DNA from: Micromonospora sp. NBC_00421
GTDB lineage: Bacteria > Actinomycetota > Actinomycetes > Mycobacteriales > Micromonosporaceae
Reading direction: 5' to 3'
Length of the DNA: 64,000 nucleotides
Assembly: GCF_036017915.1 (NCBI RefSeq)
Contig: NZ_CP107929.1
Span: 2,945,501 to 3,009,500 of the forward strand
The position numbers and the translations under genes were made by a program. Below the pieces are notes generated by a model, which ran no database searches, was not told the origin of the DNA, and saw only the letters and a program-made list of their open reading frames with translations. Positions 48,701-56,804 of this stretch are shown piece by piece (position 1 is the first letter of the stretch; each line of letters opens with the position of its first letter).

Positions 48701-49993
48701 ATGAGACGGCGGCTGGCGCTGCTGGTGATGGCGACCACCTGCCTGACCCTGGTCGCCTTCCTGGTGCCGCTGGCCCTGCTGGTGCGCACCGTCGCCGAGG
48801 ACCGGGCCACCGTCCGGGCCACCGCCGATGTGCAGGGGCTGGTGCCGGTGGTCGGCACGGCCGACACCGCGACGATCCGGTTGACCGTGGAGCAGCTCAC
48901 CGCCGAGTCGGGGCGGCCGGTCAGCGTATTCCTGCCCGACGGCACGGTGCTCGGCGCGCCGGAGCCGCGTACCGCCGCGGTGGCCCTCGCCGCGCGGGGC
49001 CAGAGCCTCACCGCGGAGCTCGACGGCGGTCGGGAGATCGTGATCGCCGTGCAGGGCCGGGCCGACGGCACCGGTGTGATCCGGACGGTGGTCCCCCGGT
49101 CCGACATCACCGCCGGGGTGGCCCGTGCCTGGCTGGTACTGGCCGCGCTCGGCATCGTGCTCGTGCTGCTCAGCCTCGCCGTCGCCGACCGGCTGGCCCG
49201 CACCCTGGTCCGGCCGATCACCGAACTCTCCTCGGTCTCGCACCGGCTGGCCAACGCCGAGCTCACCGCCCGCGCCCAGCCCGCCGGCCCACCGGAGCTG
49301 CGCGAGGTCGCCGGTGCGCTCAACCACCTGGCCGCCCGGATCCAGGTGCTGCTGCGCGAGGAACGGGAGCAGGTGGCGGACCTGTCACATCGACTGCGTA
49401 CGCCGCTGACCGCGTTGCGGCTGGAGGCGGAGTCGCTGCGCGACCCGGACGACGCGGCCCGGGTGTCGTCGGCCGTGGACGCGCTGGAACGGGCGGTCAC
49501 CGGCCTGATCCGGCAGGCACGCTGGCGCAGCGACCCGACCGACACCGGTCCCGGCGCGGTCGCCGCCGACGCCGCCACGATCGTGGGCGAACGGGTCGCC
49601 TTCTGGTCGGTGCTCGCCGAGGACACCGGCCGCACGGTCACCCTCGACCTCGCCACCGGGCCGCTGCCGGTCGGAGTGCCCGCCGACGAGCTTGCCGCCG
49701 CAGTGGACGCCCTGCTGGGCAACGTCTTCGCGCACACCCCGGACGGCACCGGGTTCACCGTCCGGCTGACCCGGGAGGCGACCGGCGCCACCCTGGTCGT
49801 CCGCGACGCCGGGCCGGGGATACCGGCCGGCCTGATCGAACGGGGTGCCAGCCGGGCCGGCTCGACCGGGCTCGGTCTGGACATCGCCCGTCGTGCCGCG
49901 CAGGCGAGCGGCGGCCGGCTCGACCTGGGTGCCGGTGCGGAGGGCGGCGCGGTGGTGACCCTGCGGCTCGGCCCGGCCTTAACCGGGGCTTAG
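48701..49993 (+). CDS. Orphan sensor histidine kinase
   Basis: Membrane kinase, 430 aa. TM1 is at about 7-28, a short extracytoplasmic sensor follows, TM2 is at about 140-160 and a HAMP domain includes LVRPITELSSVSHRLA. The dimerisation box is VADLSHRLRTPLTALRLEAE, with ATP-binding motifs GNVFAHTPDGT (N), VRDAGPGIPAGL (G1) and GSTGLGLDIARR (G2). No response regulator is adjacent on either side, which is unusual for this kinase type. Regulator-type boxes occur before this gene and before the PepSY gene downstream, so the partner should be encoded elsewhere and act here. Confidence 0.92.
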   Translation: MRRRLALLVMATTCLTLVAFLVPLALLVRTVAEDRATVRATADVQGLVPVVGTADTATIRLTVEQLTAESGRPVSVFLPDGTVLGAPEPRTAAVALAARGQSLTAELDGGREIVIAVQGRADGTGVIRTVVPRSDITAGVARAWLVLAALGIVLVLLSLAVADRLARTLVRPITELSSVSHRLANAELTARAQPAGPPELREVAGALNHLAARIQVLLREEREQVADLSHRLRTPLTALRLEAESLRDPDDAARVSSAVDALERAVTGLIRQARWRSDPTDTGPGAVAADAATIVGERVAFWSVLAEDTGRTVTLDLATGPLPVGVPADELAAAVDALLGNVFAHTPDGTGFTVRLTREATGATLVVRDAGPGIPAGLIERGASRAGSTGLGLDIARRAAQASGGRLDLGAGAEGGAVVTLRLGPALTGA

Positions 49994-49994
49994 C
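49978..49994. promoter_or_regulatory. Candidate response-regulator box 2 (CTTAAC-N5-CTTAGC)
   Basis: CTTAACCGGGGCTTAGC repeats the CTTAAC-N5-CTTA pattern of 48610-48627. It overlaps the kinase stop codon and lies about 75 bases upstream of the PepSY gene, in promoter position. Confidence 0.5.
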
Positions 49995-50068
49995 GTCGGC
50001 ACAGCGCGCCGCTATCCACCGCCGGAGCAAGCTCACTGCAACAACCGAGACCTCCGGAGGTACGCATC

Positions 50069-50659
50069 ATGAAGCGCACATCCCTGCTCCTGGCGGCCGT
50101 CGGCGGCGCCGCCGTCCTCGCCGTCACCGGCACGGCGCTCGGCGTGTCCGCCGCGGAACGGGCCCCTGCCCCCGCCCCCGTCGCCGAGACGACCGATCCC
50201 GCCCCGGTGGACCCGAGCGCTACCACCTCGACGCCCGGCACGCCGAGCGCCACCACCTCAACGCCCGGCACGCCGAGCGCCACCACCTCAACGCCCGGCA
50301 CGCCGAGCGCCACCACCTCAACGCCCGGCACGCCGAGCGCCACCACCTCGACGCCCGGCACGCCCGCCTCGACGGGCAGCACCGCACCGGCCACCGACGA
50401 CCCGGTCAGCCAGCAGCGGGCCGGTGAGATCGCCCTGGCCAAGGCCGGCGGGGGCCAGATCACCGAGATCGAGCGGGAGCAGGAGGAGGGCCGCCCGGTC
50501 TGGAGCGTGGAGATCATCAACGGCGACACCGAACACGAGGTCGAGGTCGACCGGGAAAGCGGCGCGATCGTCAAGTCCGAGCAGGAGAAGGCGGACCACG
50601 ACGACAGGTCCGGCAGGGACGACGACGATGACGACTCGGACGACGGGGACGACGACTGA
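50069..50659 (+). CDS. PepSY-domain exported protein with five decapeptide repeats
   Basis: Exported protein of 196 aa. A signal peptide (MKRTSLLLAAVGGAAVLAVT) is followed by a linker of five perfect PSATTSTPGT repeats (about 49-98). A PepSY domain comes next (QQRAGEIALAKAGGGQITEI and WSVEIINGDTEHEVEVDRES), then a strongly acidic tail of Asp residues. PepSY proteins often accompany two-component systems and are thought to act at the cell surface, for example in protease inhibition or metal sensing. It sits downstream of the orphan kinase with a matching regulator box between, so it is a probable target gene. The ATG at 50069 follows CGGAGG. Confidence 0.88.
   Translation: MKRTSLLLAAVGGAAVLAVTGTALGVSAAERAPAPAPVAETTDPAPVDPSATTSTPGTPSATTSTPGTPSATTSTPGTPSATTSTPGTPSATTSTPGTPASTGSTAPATDDPVSQQRAGEIALAKAGGGQITEIEREQEEGRPVWSVEIINGDTEHEVEVDRESGAIVKSEQEKADHDDRSGRDDDDDDSDDGDDD
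50213..50362 (+). repeat. Five tandem 30-bp units inside the PepSY gene
   Basis: Units start at 50213, 50243, 50273, 50303 and 50333 and encode PSATTSTPGT each time. The middle three are identical and the outer ones differ by single silent bases, suggesting recent expansion by slippage. Copy number probably varies among strains. Confidence 0.92.
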
Positions 50660-50699
50660 CCCGGACCGTCGAGCCGGCCGCAGCGCGGCAGTGCGGTGA

Positions 50700-50726
50700 G
50701 TGCCCCGGCGGATTCCGCCGGGGCAC
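50700..50726. terminator. Bidirectional terminator between the PepSY and PQQ-repeat genes
   Basis: GTGCCCCGGCGG (50700-50711) and CCGCCGGGGCAC (50715-50726) form a perfect 12-base-pair stem with a three-base loop between two convergent genes. Confidence 0.8.
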
Positions 50727-50758
50727 GTCGCGGTCCGGTGGCCGGCACCGGCGGCCGG

Positions 50759-52132
50759 TCAGAAGGTGTGCAGCTCCACCGCGAGGCCGCCGGCACCGGA
50801 GTGGCTGACCGCGACCCAGTCCTTCCCGGCCCCGGCGAGCCAGCCCGGATAACGGCCGAGCTGACGACCCGTGCCCACCTCGTACACGACCACCTGCGGC
50901 CGGTCGTCCTCGGCCGCGCTGACCGCCACCAGCCCCGCGGTCACCGCCGACCGCCAGCTCGCCGACGTACCGGCCAGCGCCGGATCCGGCGCGGTCCACC
51001 GGGGTACGCCGGTGGCGAGATCGAGCAACGCCAGCGCACCCGTGTCGGCGGTGCCACGCACCAGCACCGACCGGTCGTCACCGTCGATCGGCACGCCGGC
51101 GGCGTCACCCTTCCACACCGTCCCGCCGGTGCGCAGGTCGACGAGTTGCGGTCGTTCGTCGGCGGTGACCGCGACGAGCCGGGTGCCGGTCCCGATCAGG
51201 GTCGGCCCGCTTCGGTGGTGGGCCAGCCGCTTGGCGCACTCGCCGTCCTCCCGGCGGCCGCTGTAGACCGCACCGGACCAGCCCCTGACACCGGTCGTCG
51301 CGTTGACGCTGGTGACGCTGACCGTGCAGCGCCGGTCACCCTTCGGAGGGTCGTTGTCGGTGCTCACCAGCAGGTCACCGGCGACGAAGCCGTACCAGGC
51401 CCGGTTCGGCAACCGCCCGGCCCCGGCCCGCCCGGTGGTCGGGGCGACGGGCGTGTAGGTGGCCGGTCGGGTCGGCGTGCTCAGCCGCACCACCACGTAC
51501 CGGCCGGTGGCCGGCGCGTACGGCGTGCGCGCACCGAGGGTCACGTCGCTCACCCTGGCGAACCGGTCGGCGGGCAGCTTCCAGAGTTCGCGACCGTTCT
51601 GCACCTCCCGACCGGTGATCACGCAGGTCGCCGAGCTGCCGGTGCCGGCGCATTCCCTGGCGTAGACGACCTCTTCGTGGACGACGACGTCCTGGCTCCC
51701 GTCCGCCCGCCACCGGGTGGCTCCGGTGGCCGCGTCGAGCACCTCCATGCCGCCGTCGTCGTTGTCACTGGCCACGATCGACCCACCGGCGATCACGTAC
51801 TGGTAGCCCGTGGTGAACGGATGACGCCACCGCTCCTGCCCGGTGGCCCGGTCCACCGCCCGTAGTTCGCGCTCGTCGGGGACGATGACGAGCTGACCGC
51901 TCTCGCCGAGCTCTTGGTCGAGCCGGCGGACCGACACCGACCAGGCCGGCCGAGGTCCGTCCGGGGTGGCCGACGCGACGCCGTCGCGCAGGCTCTCCTG
52001 AGTCTGCTCGACCCGCGCGGACGGTCGTTCCGCCCGCTCCGCCCGGGGCGCGGTGCAGCCGGGGAGCCCGATGACCAGGCTCAGGGCGACAGCGACGGTG
52101 CGCCAACGGGCTGGTCGGTGCGACGGCGACAA
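50759..52132 (-). CDS. Lipoprotein with PQQ-like beta-propeller
   Basis: Surface lipoprotein of 457 aa. The likely start is TTG at 52132, preceded by GGGAGAG; it gives a compact signal (RTVAVALSLVIGLPGC) with lipobox Cys at residue 26. The rest consists of repeated propeller blades of PQQ type: LRAVDRATGQERWRHPFTTG, LDAATGATRWRADG, LVDLRTGGTVWKGDA and LLDLATGVPRWTAPD. Some blades carry cysteines (YARECAGTGSSATCV, RRCTVSV). Such proteins often act as scaffolds rather than PQQ enzymes. No partner is evident; a terminator separates it from the PepSY gene. Confidence 0.83.
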   Translation of the reverse strand: MSPSHRPARWRTVAVALSLVIGLPGCTAPRAERAERPSARVEQTQESLRDGVASATPDGPRPAWSVSVRRLDQELGESGQLVIVPDERELRAVDRATGQERWRHPFTTGYQYVIAGGSIVASDNDDGGMEVLDAATGATRWRADGSQDVVVHEEVVYARECAGTGSSATCVITGREVQNGRELWKLPADRFARVSDVTLGARTPYAPATGRYVVVRLSTPTRPATYTPVAPTTGRAGAGRLPNRAWYGFVAGDLLVSTDNDPPKGDRRCTVSVTSVNATTGVRGWSGAVYSGRREDGECAKRLAHHRSGPTLIGTGTRLVAVTADERPQLVDLRTGGTVWKGDAAGVPIDGDDRSVLVRGTADTGALALLDLATGVPRWTAPDPALAGTSASWRSAVTAGLVAVSAAEDDRPQVVVYEVGTGRQLGRYPGWLAGAGKDWVAVSHSGAGGLAVELHTF

Positions 52133-52281
52133 CGGGCTCTCCCTCGATCGACGGTCAGAGCCGCCACCATAGGACCCGCGCGCACTCTCGGCTGCGGCCG
52201 TCGAACAGTGGTGGCCGTTAGGGTTCGGCACATGCCGCAGCTCAGCAGTCGTGACACCGCCCTCGTCGCCGGAGCCCACGG

Positions 52282-53019
52282 GTGAGGGACTTCGCCGCCC
52301 TCCACCGCACCGGCGACCCGCTCGTCCTGCCGAACGTCTGGGATGTCGCCTCGGCCCGCCTCCTGGTCGACGCCGGTTTCCCGGCACTCGGCACGACCAG
52401 CCTCGGCGTCGCGGCCGCCAACGGCCTTCCCGACGGTGTCCACGCCGCCGACGCCCACACCCTGCGTCTCACCCAGAGCCTGGCGACACTTCCGGTCCAC
52501 GTCACCGTCGACATCGAGACCGGCTCGGTCGACGCCGCGGTCGCGGTGGCCGCCGCCGGTGCCGTCGGCGTCAACATGGAGGACGCCATGGGCCCGGTCA
52601 CCACACACGCGGCGTTGATCCGCTCGGTGAAGCGGGAGGTGCCGCACCTGTTCGTCAACGCCCGGACCGACACCCACTGGCAGCGCCCCGGCGACCTGGC
52701 CGAGACCCTGCACCGGATCCGGCGTTACACGGACGCCGGCGCCGACGCCGTGTTCGTCCCCGGCCTGGCCGGACCCGCCGACATCGCCGCCGTCGTGGCG
52801 GCGGTGGACGTACCGGTCAACGTCCTGTTCCTGCCCGGACGGCACACCGTCGCCGCCCTCACCGACCTGGGCGTACGACGGATCAGCACCGGTTCCCTGC
52901 TCTTCCGCGCCGCCCTCGCCGCGACGGTGGAGGCGGCCCTGGCCGTCCGCGACGGCCGCCCGGTGCGCGCGGACCTGCCCTCCTACGCACAGGTAAACAC
53001 CGGACCGCACCCGCGGTGA
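52282..53019 (+). CDS. Isocitrate lyase/phosphoenolpyruvate mutase family protein
   Basis: TIM-barrel enzyme of 245 aa. Family markers are VLPNVWDVASARLLVDAGFP, TTSLGVAAANGLPDG, VTVDIETGSVD with the metal-binding acid, VGVNMEDAMGP and LFVNARTDTHW. This subgroup includes oxaloacetate decarboxylase-like and carboxyvinyl-carboxyphosphonate mutase-like enzymes that cleave or form C-C or C-P bonds, but the KKCGH motif of true isocitrate lyases is absent. The GTG at 52282 is the probable start. No phosphonate genes are nearby, so a small organic acid substrate is more likely. Confidence 0.85.
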   Translation: MRDFAALHRTGDPLVLPNVWDVASARLLVDAGFPALGTTSLGVAAANGLPDGVHAADAHTLRLTQSLATLPVHVTVDIETGSVDAAVAVAAAGAVGVNMEDAMGPVTTHAALIRSVKREVPHLFVNARTDTHWQRPGDLAETLHRIRRYTDAGADAVFVPGLAGPADIAAVVAAVDVPVNVLFLPGRHTVAALTDLGVRRISTGSLLFRAALAATVEAALAVRDGRPVRADLPSYAQVNTGPHPR

Positions 53020-53031
53020 CGCCAGCGCGGT

Positions 53032-53157
53032 GCCGGGGCCACCCGCATCCAGCGGCAACTGCGCGACGACTTCGGCATGGACCCGAGCCCCGAACTGCAC
53101 ACCGCGTACCTGGAACTCCTGACCGACGAGTCCTCCGCCGGTTCGGACGTGCCCCGT
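53032..53157 (+). pseudogene. Remnant of a BTAD-domain (AfsR/SARP-like) regulator
   Basis: Between the preceding stop and the GntR gene, one frame encodes GATRIQRQLRDDFGMDPSPE followed by LHTAYLELLTDES. This closely resembles the end of a bacterial transcriptional activator domain (typically LRDELGIDPSPELRxLHxxLL). The rest of the gene is missing and no start with a ribosome binding site is present. It is best read as decayed coding sequence left by deletion. Confidence 0.55.
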
Positions 53158-53196
53158 CGCCGGCCCCCGGCCGCCGCTCTCTGCAGGAATGACGTG

Positions 53197-53886
53197 TCAG
53201 AGGGAACGGAGCAGGGCGAGGGTCTGCTTGAGTTCGTCCCGCAGCGCCTGCCCGGCCGCCTCGGCGTCTCTCTCCGCGATGGCGCCCACCAGCGCGGCGT
53301 GCCCCTCGTCGCCGTGGTTCGGGTCGTCGGCACGCAGGTCGAGCAGTTCCACCAGGTCGAGCAGCCGTTGTTGCAGCACCGGTACGAACTCGGTGAACAG
53401 GCCGGTGAGCACCGGGTTGTGCGCTGCGGCGACCACCTTCTCGTGCAGGGCGATGTCGGCTGCGACGAACTCGGCGTCGTCAGCGTTCGCGGCATCACGA
53501 CGCCGGGTCAGGGCCTCGTGGAGGGCGACGACGTCGTCGTCGGTCCGGCGCAGCGCGGCCAACTGCGCGGCCTCCACCTCGACGAGCATCCGGACCTCGT
53601 AGACATCGGTGATGGCCGCCCGTCGGAGTTGGGTGGACCAGCTCTGGTGGGGCCTGGTCGCGATGACGAAGACACCGGATCCCTGACGCGCCTGCACCAG
53701 CCCTGCGCCGGCGAGGGCTCGCAGGGCCTCCCGGACGGTCGATCGCCCCACGCCGAGCGCCTTGGCCAGGGCGGTCTCGCCGGGGAGCTTCGTCCCCACC
53801 GCCCACTCACCGCCGGTGATCTGCTCGCGCAGGTGGTCGGTGGCCTGCTCGACAAGAGGGGACGGCCGCAAAGCACCTAGCGACAT
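53197..53886 (-). CDS. FadR-type GntR-family transcriptional regulator (FCD domain)
   Basis: Regulator of 229 aa. The N-terminal winged helix is TKLPGETALAKALGVGRSTV followed by REALRALAGAGLVQARQGSG. The FCD ligand domain includes VRMLVEVEAAQLAALRRTDD and metal-type histidine positions in DIALHEKVVAAAHNPVL and HGDEGHAALVGAI. It is divergent from leuA with the leader peptide and attenuator in between. FCD proteins usually sense a carboxylic acid; control of leuA or of its own expression is possible, but the neighbourhood does not prove it. Confidence 0.92.
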   Translation of the reverse strand: MSLGALRPSPLVEQATDHLREQITGGEWAVGTKLPGETALAKALGVGRSTVREALRALAGAGLVQARQGSGVFVIATRPHQSWSTQLRRAAITDVYEVRMLVEVEAAQLAALRRTDDDVVALHEALTRRRDAANADDAEFVAADIALHEKVVAAAHNPVLTGLFTEFVPVLQQRLLDLVELLDLRADDPNHGDEGHAALVGAIAERDAEAAGQALRDELKQTLALLRSL

Positions 53887-53952
53887 GTGTGGTCCACCCT
53901 TCTAAACCTATCAGGTTGTCTGAGGAGCTGAGTTGTTGCTATCTTACTCCTC

Positions 53953-54000
53953 ATGCTGCTGTATGAGCTTCTTCTCCTCGGCTGCCGCTGCGGGGTCTGA
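53953..54000 (+). CDS. Leucine-rich leader peptide of leuA
   Basis: A 15-codon ORF reads [15 protein letters not shown], with six Leu codons including a run of four. It ends inside the first arm of the downstream hairpin set. This is the classic layout of ribosome-mediated attenuation: slow Leu decoding stalls the ribosome and changes which hairpin forms. A strong ribosome binding site is not seen directly upstream; the CTC and TTA codons just before the ATG also encode Leu but lack a start. Leu-rich leaders before leuA are established in actinobacteria. Confidence 0.78.
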   Translation: MLLYELLLLGCRCGV

Positions 54001-54042
54001 CACGACCGGCACCCCGCAGCGGGGCACCGCGTTGTGCCGGTC
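53985..54042 (+). promoter_or_regulatory. leuA attenuator with two mutually exclusive hairpins
   Basis: Hairpin 1 pairs CCGCTGCGGGGT (53985-53996) with ACCCCGCAGCGG (54011-54022), 12 perfect pairs. Hairpin 2 pairs GACCGGCAC (54004-54012) with GTGCCGGTC (54034-54042), 9 perfect pairs. They share bases 54011-54012, and hairpin 2 needs the loop region of hairpin 1, so they compete sterically. Hairpin 1 overlaps the end of the leader peptide; a ribosome there would block it. Which form terminates or masks leuA translation is not resolved by sequence alone. Confidence 0.7.
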
Positions 54043-54074
54043 ACCGGACAGCCGACCGAAAGAAGTTCCGCACG

Positions 54075-55874
54075 ATGATCTCCCACTCTCAGGGCACGGT
54101 GTTCCCCACCCTGCGCACGCCCGCCGGCGACGTCCCCGAGGATGCGCCGCACTGGAATCCGCAGCGCCCGAGCGCGATGCCGCACCACCGTTACCAGCCC
54201 GCGCACGAACGGGTCGCCCTGCCCCTCACTGACCGGACCTGGCCCTCGCGGCGGATCGAGCGGGCCCCGCTGTGGGTGCCCGTCGACCTGCGCGACGGCA
54301 ACCAGGCGCTGGCCGAGCCGATGGACACCGGACGCAAGCGCCGGATGTTCGATCTCCTGGTCGCCATGGGCTTCAAGGAGATCGAGGTAGGTTACCCCTC
54401 GGCCAGCCAGACCGACTTCGACTTCGTACGCCACCTGGCCGAGAGTGGCGTCGTCCCCGAGGACGTCACCGTCTCCGTGTTCACCGCGGCGCGCAGGGAC
54501 CTGATCGACCGGACCGTCGCCTCCGTCGAAGGACTGCCCCGCACTCTCGTGCACCTCTACACCGCGACCGCGCCCACCTGGCGAGACGTGGTTCTCGGTC
54601 GCTCCCGGGCCGAAGTCCACGAGCTGATCCGGGACGCCGCCACCTACCTGATGCGTCGTGCCGAGGAGCGTCCGGGTGCCGACATCAGGTTCGAGTTCTC
54701 CCCGGAGGTCTTCAACCTCACGGAACCGGACTTCATCCTGGAGGTCTGCGACAGTCTGACCGAGCTCTGGGAGGCGAGCCCGGACCGGCCGGTGGTCCAC
54801 AACCTGCCGGCGACGGTGGAGATCGCCACCCCCAACGTGTACGCGGACCAGATCGAGTACATGAACCGTCAGTTGGCACGCCGCGAGTCCGTGATCCTGT
54901 CGGTCCACCCGCACAACGACCGCGGCACCGGCGTCGCCTGCGCCGAACTCGCCGTCCTGGCCGGGGCGCAGCGGGTGGAAGGCTGCCTGTTCGGCAACGG
55001 CGAGCGCACCGGAAACGTCGACCTCGTCACCCTGGCCCTGAACCTGTACGCGCAGGGCGTGAACCCGATGGTCGACTTCTCCGACATCGACGCGGTGCGC
55101 GAGGTGGTGGAGTACTGCAACCGGCTGCCGGTCCACCCCCGTCACCCCTACGGAGGCGACCTCGTCCACACGGCCTTCTCCGGCACCCACCAGGACGCCA
55201 TCGCCAAGGGCATGACCCACCACGCCAAGCAGGCCGCCCAGCTGGGCGTACCCGCCGGGGAGGCCCCGTGGGCGGTGCCGTACCTGCCCGTCGACCCGGG
55301 CGACATCGGCCGCACGTACGAGGAGGTCATCCGCATCAACTCCCAGTCCGGCAAGGGAGGCATCGCGCACCTTCTGCGCACTCACCACGGCCTGGACCTG
55401 CCCGAGGGCATGCGCCCGGACTTCTCCCGCACGGTGCAGCAGGTCACCGATGCCACCGGTCAGGAGCTCACCCACAAGGAACTGTTCGCGCTCTTCCGCA
55501 CCACCTACCTCACCCCGGCCCTGGACGGCCCGCTCACCCTGGTCTCCTGGCACACCGCGGAGACCGCGCCCGGCGAGCACCAGTTCGTCTGCACGCTGCA
55601 GGTCGACGGGGAGGAGCGCTCCTGCCGGGGTACCGGCAACGGGCCGCTGTCCGCCCTCGCCGACGCGCTCGGTACCGTCGGCATCACCATCGACATCCTC
55701 GGCTACGCCGAGCACTCCACCACCACCGGACCGGGCAGCCCGGCCGTCGCCTACGCCCAGTGCCGGGTGGACGACGCCACCTGCTGGGGCGCCGGCTGGG
55801 ACACGTCCGTCCTGAGCGCCTCGGTGCACGCGGTGATGGCCGCCGTCAACCGCTCCGGGCGGGCTTCCTCGTGA
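54075..55874 (+). CDS. leuA: 2-isopropylmalate synthase
   Basis: First committed enzyme of leucine synthesis, condensing acetyl-CoA with 2-oxoisovalerate; 599 aa, the long actinobacterial type. The catalytic barrel has [20 protein letters not shown] with the metal-binding Asp, and [17 protein letters not shown] with the HxH-type metal ligands and the signature. [20 protein letters not shown] is also conserved. The C-terminal regulatory LeuA dimer domain (from about 465) should bind leucine for feedback control. The ATG at 54075 lies 32 bases beyond the attenuator. The stop overlaps the ABC ATPase gene by 4 bases, an unusual partner for leuA. Confidence 0.96.
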   Translation: MISHSQGTVFPTLRTPAGDVPEDAPHWNPQRPSAMPHHRYQPAHERVALPLTDRTWPSRRIERAPLWVPVDLRDGNQALAEPMDTGRKRRMFDLLVAMGFKEIEVGYPSASQTDFDFVRHLAESGVVPEDVTVSVFTAARRDLIDRTVASVEGLPRTLVHLYTATAPTWRDVVLGRSRAEVHELIRDAATYLMRRAEERPGADIRFEFSPEVFNLTEPDFILEVCDSLTELWEASPDRPVVHNLPATVEIATPNVYADQIEYMNRQLARRESVILSVHPHNDRGTGVACAELAVLAGAQRVEGCLFGNGERTGNVDLVTLALNLYAQGVNPMVDFSDIDAVREVVEYCNRLPVHPRHPYGGDLVHTAFSGTHQDAIAKGMTHHAKQAAQLGVPAGEAPWAVPYLPVDPGDIGRTYEEVIRINSQSGKGGIAHLLRTHHGLDLPEGMRPDFSRTVQQVTDATGQELTHKELFALFRTTYLTPALDGPLTLVSWHTAETAPGEHQFVCTLQVDGEERSCRGTGNGPLSALADALGTVGITIDILGYAEHSTTTGPGSPAVAYAQCRVDDATCWGAGWDTSVLSASVHAVMAAVNRSGRASS

Positions 55875-56680
55875 ACGCTCCCCCGGTACTGCGCGTGACC
55901 GACGCGACTGTCGTCCGTGACGGCAATCCGATCCTGTACGGGGTGTCGCTGACGGTACGAGCCGGCGAGCACTGGGCGCTACTCGGCCCCAACGGGGCGG
56001 GCAAGAGCACGCTGCTCAGTCTCCTCGGAGCGCTCGCGCACCCCACCCGTGGCACCGTCGAGGTGCTTGGCCACCGGTTGGGGCGGGTCGACATGCGCGA
56101 GTTGCGGTGCTACGTCGGCCACGTCAATCCGCGACACGAGCTTCGTTCGCCCCTCACGGTGCAGGACGTCGTGCTGACCGGGCTGACCAACACCATCGAA
56201 CGCATTCCCCGCTGGCAGCCGACACCCGAGCAGATCGCGACGGCCGACCGTCTGATCGGCCTGCTCGGCCTCAGCGGGCGTCACGGGGCACGATGGCCGA
56301 CCCTGTCGCAGGGGGAACGGGGCCGCGCGCTCATCGCCCGTGCGCTGATGCCCAGTCCACGGCTCCTGCTGCTCGACGAACCCGCGACCGGTCTGGACGT
56401 CGCCGGCCGGGAGCAGCTCATCGAACGGCTCGACACCCTGCAACACACCTACCCGGAGCTCGCGTCCGTCCTGGTCACCCACCACCTGGAGGAGCTTCCT
56501 CCCGGGACGACCCATGTGCTGCTGCTGCGGGACGGGTGCCGCCTGGCATCGGGGCCCGCCGACGAGGTCCTCACCAGCGACCAGGTCAGCACGTGCTTCG
56601 ACCATCCCATCCGGCTCACTCGCGCGGAAGGACGGTGGAGCGTGAGAGCGCAGAACCCGGCCCGGCCACGCGTCGGATGA
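55871..56680 (+). CDS. ABC-type ATPase (ModF-like single domain)
   Basis: Single nucleotide-binding domain, 269 aa. Walker [10 protein letters not shown] lies near residue 37, signature [16 protein letters not shown] near 155, Walker [13 protein letters not shown] near 175, and the switch His in [19 protein letters not shown]. The blocks around [20 protein letters not shown] resemble the ModF/PhrA-like soluble ATPases found without permease genes. The GTG start overlaps the leuA stop by 4 bases, so it is translated with leuA. No transmembrane partner is encoded here; its role may be regulatory or in transport with a distant permease. Confidence 0.88.
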   Translation: MNAPPVLRVTDATVVRDGNPILYGVSLTVRAGEHWALLGPNGAGKSTLLSLLGALAHPTRGTVEVLGHRLGRVDMRELRCYVGHVNPRHELRSPLTVQDVVLTGLTNTIERIPRWQPTPEQIATADRLIGLLGLSGRHGARWPTLSQGERGRALIARALMPSPRLLLLDEPATGLDVAGREQLIERLDTLQHTYPELASVLVTHHLEELPPGTTHVLLLRDGCRLASGPADEVLTSDQVSTCFDHPIRLTRAEGRWSVRAQNPARPRVG

Positions 56681-56804
56681 GGTGGTGCGCGCTCACCGGC
56701 GTGCGCCACCGCATGGTCCGGTGCCCACCGGACCCTCGACTTCGCACGCCCGGTCGCGGACGCCGTCCGCGCCCACGGAACACTGAGCAGCTTCGGGCCG
56801 CCGC

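Noticed and set aside
50213..50362. CRISPR-like array
   Set aside because: The 30-base units are contiguous with no spacers and encode in-frame decapeptides of a PepSY protein.
56681..56804. Possible coding fragment between the ABC ATPase and the esterase-like gene
   Set aside because: Frames here give short peptides without convincing family resemblance or start signals; treated as non-coding.
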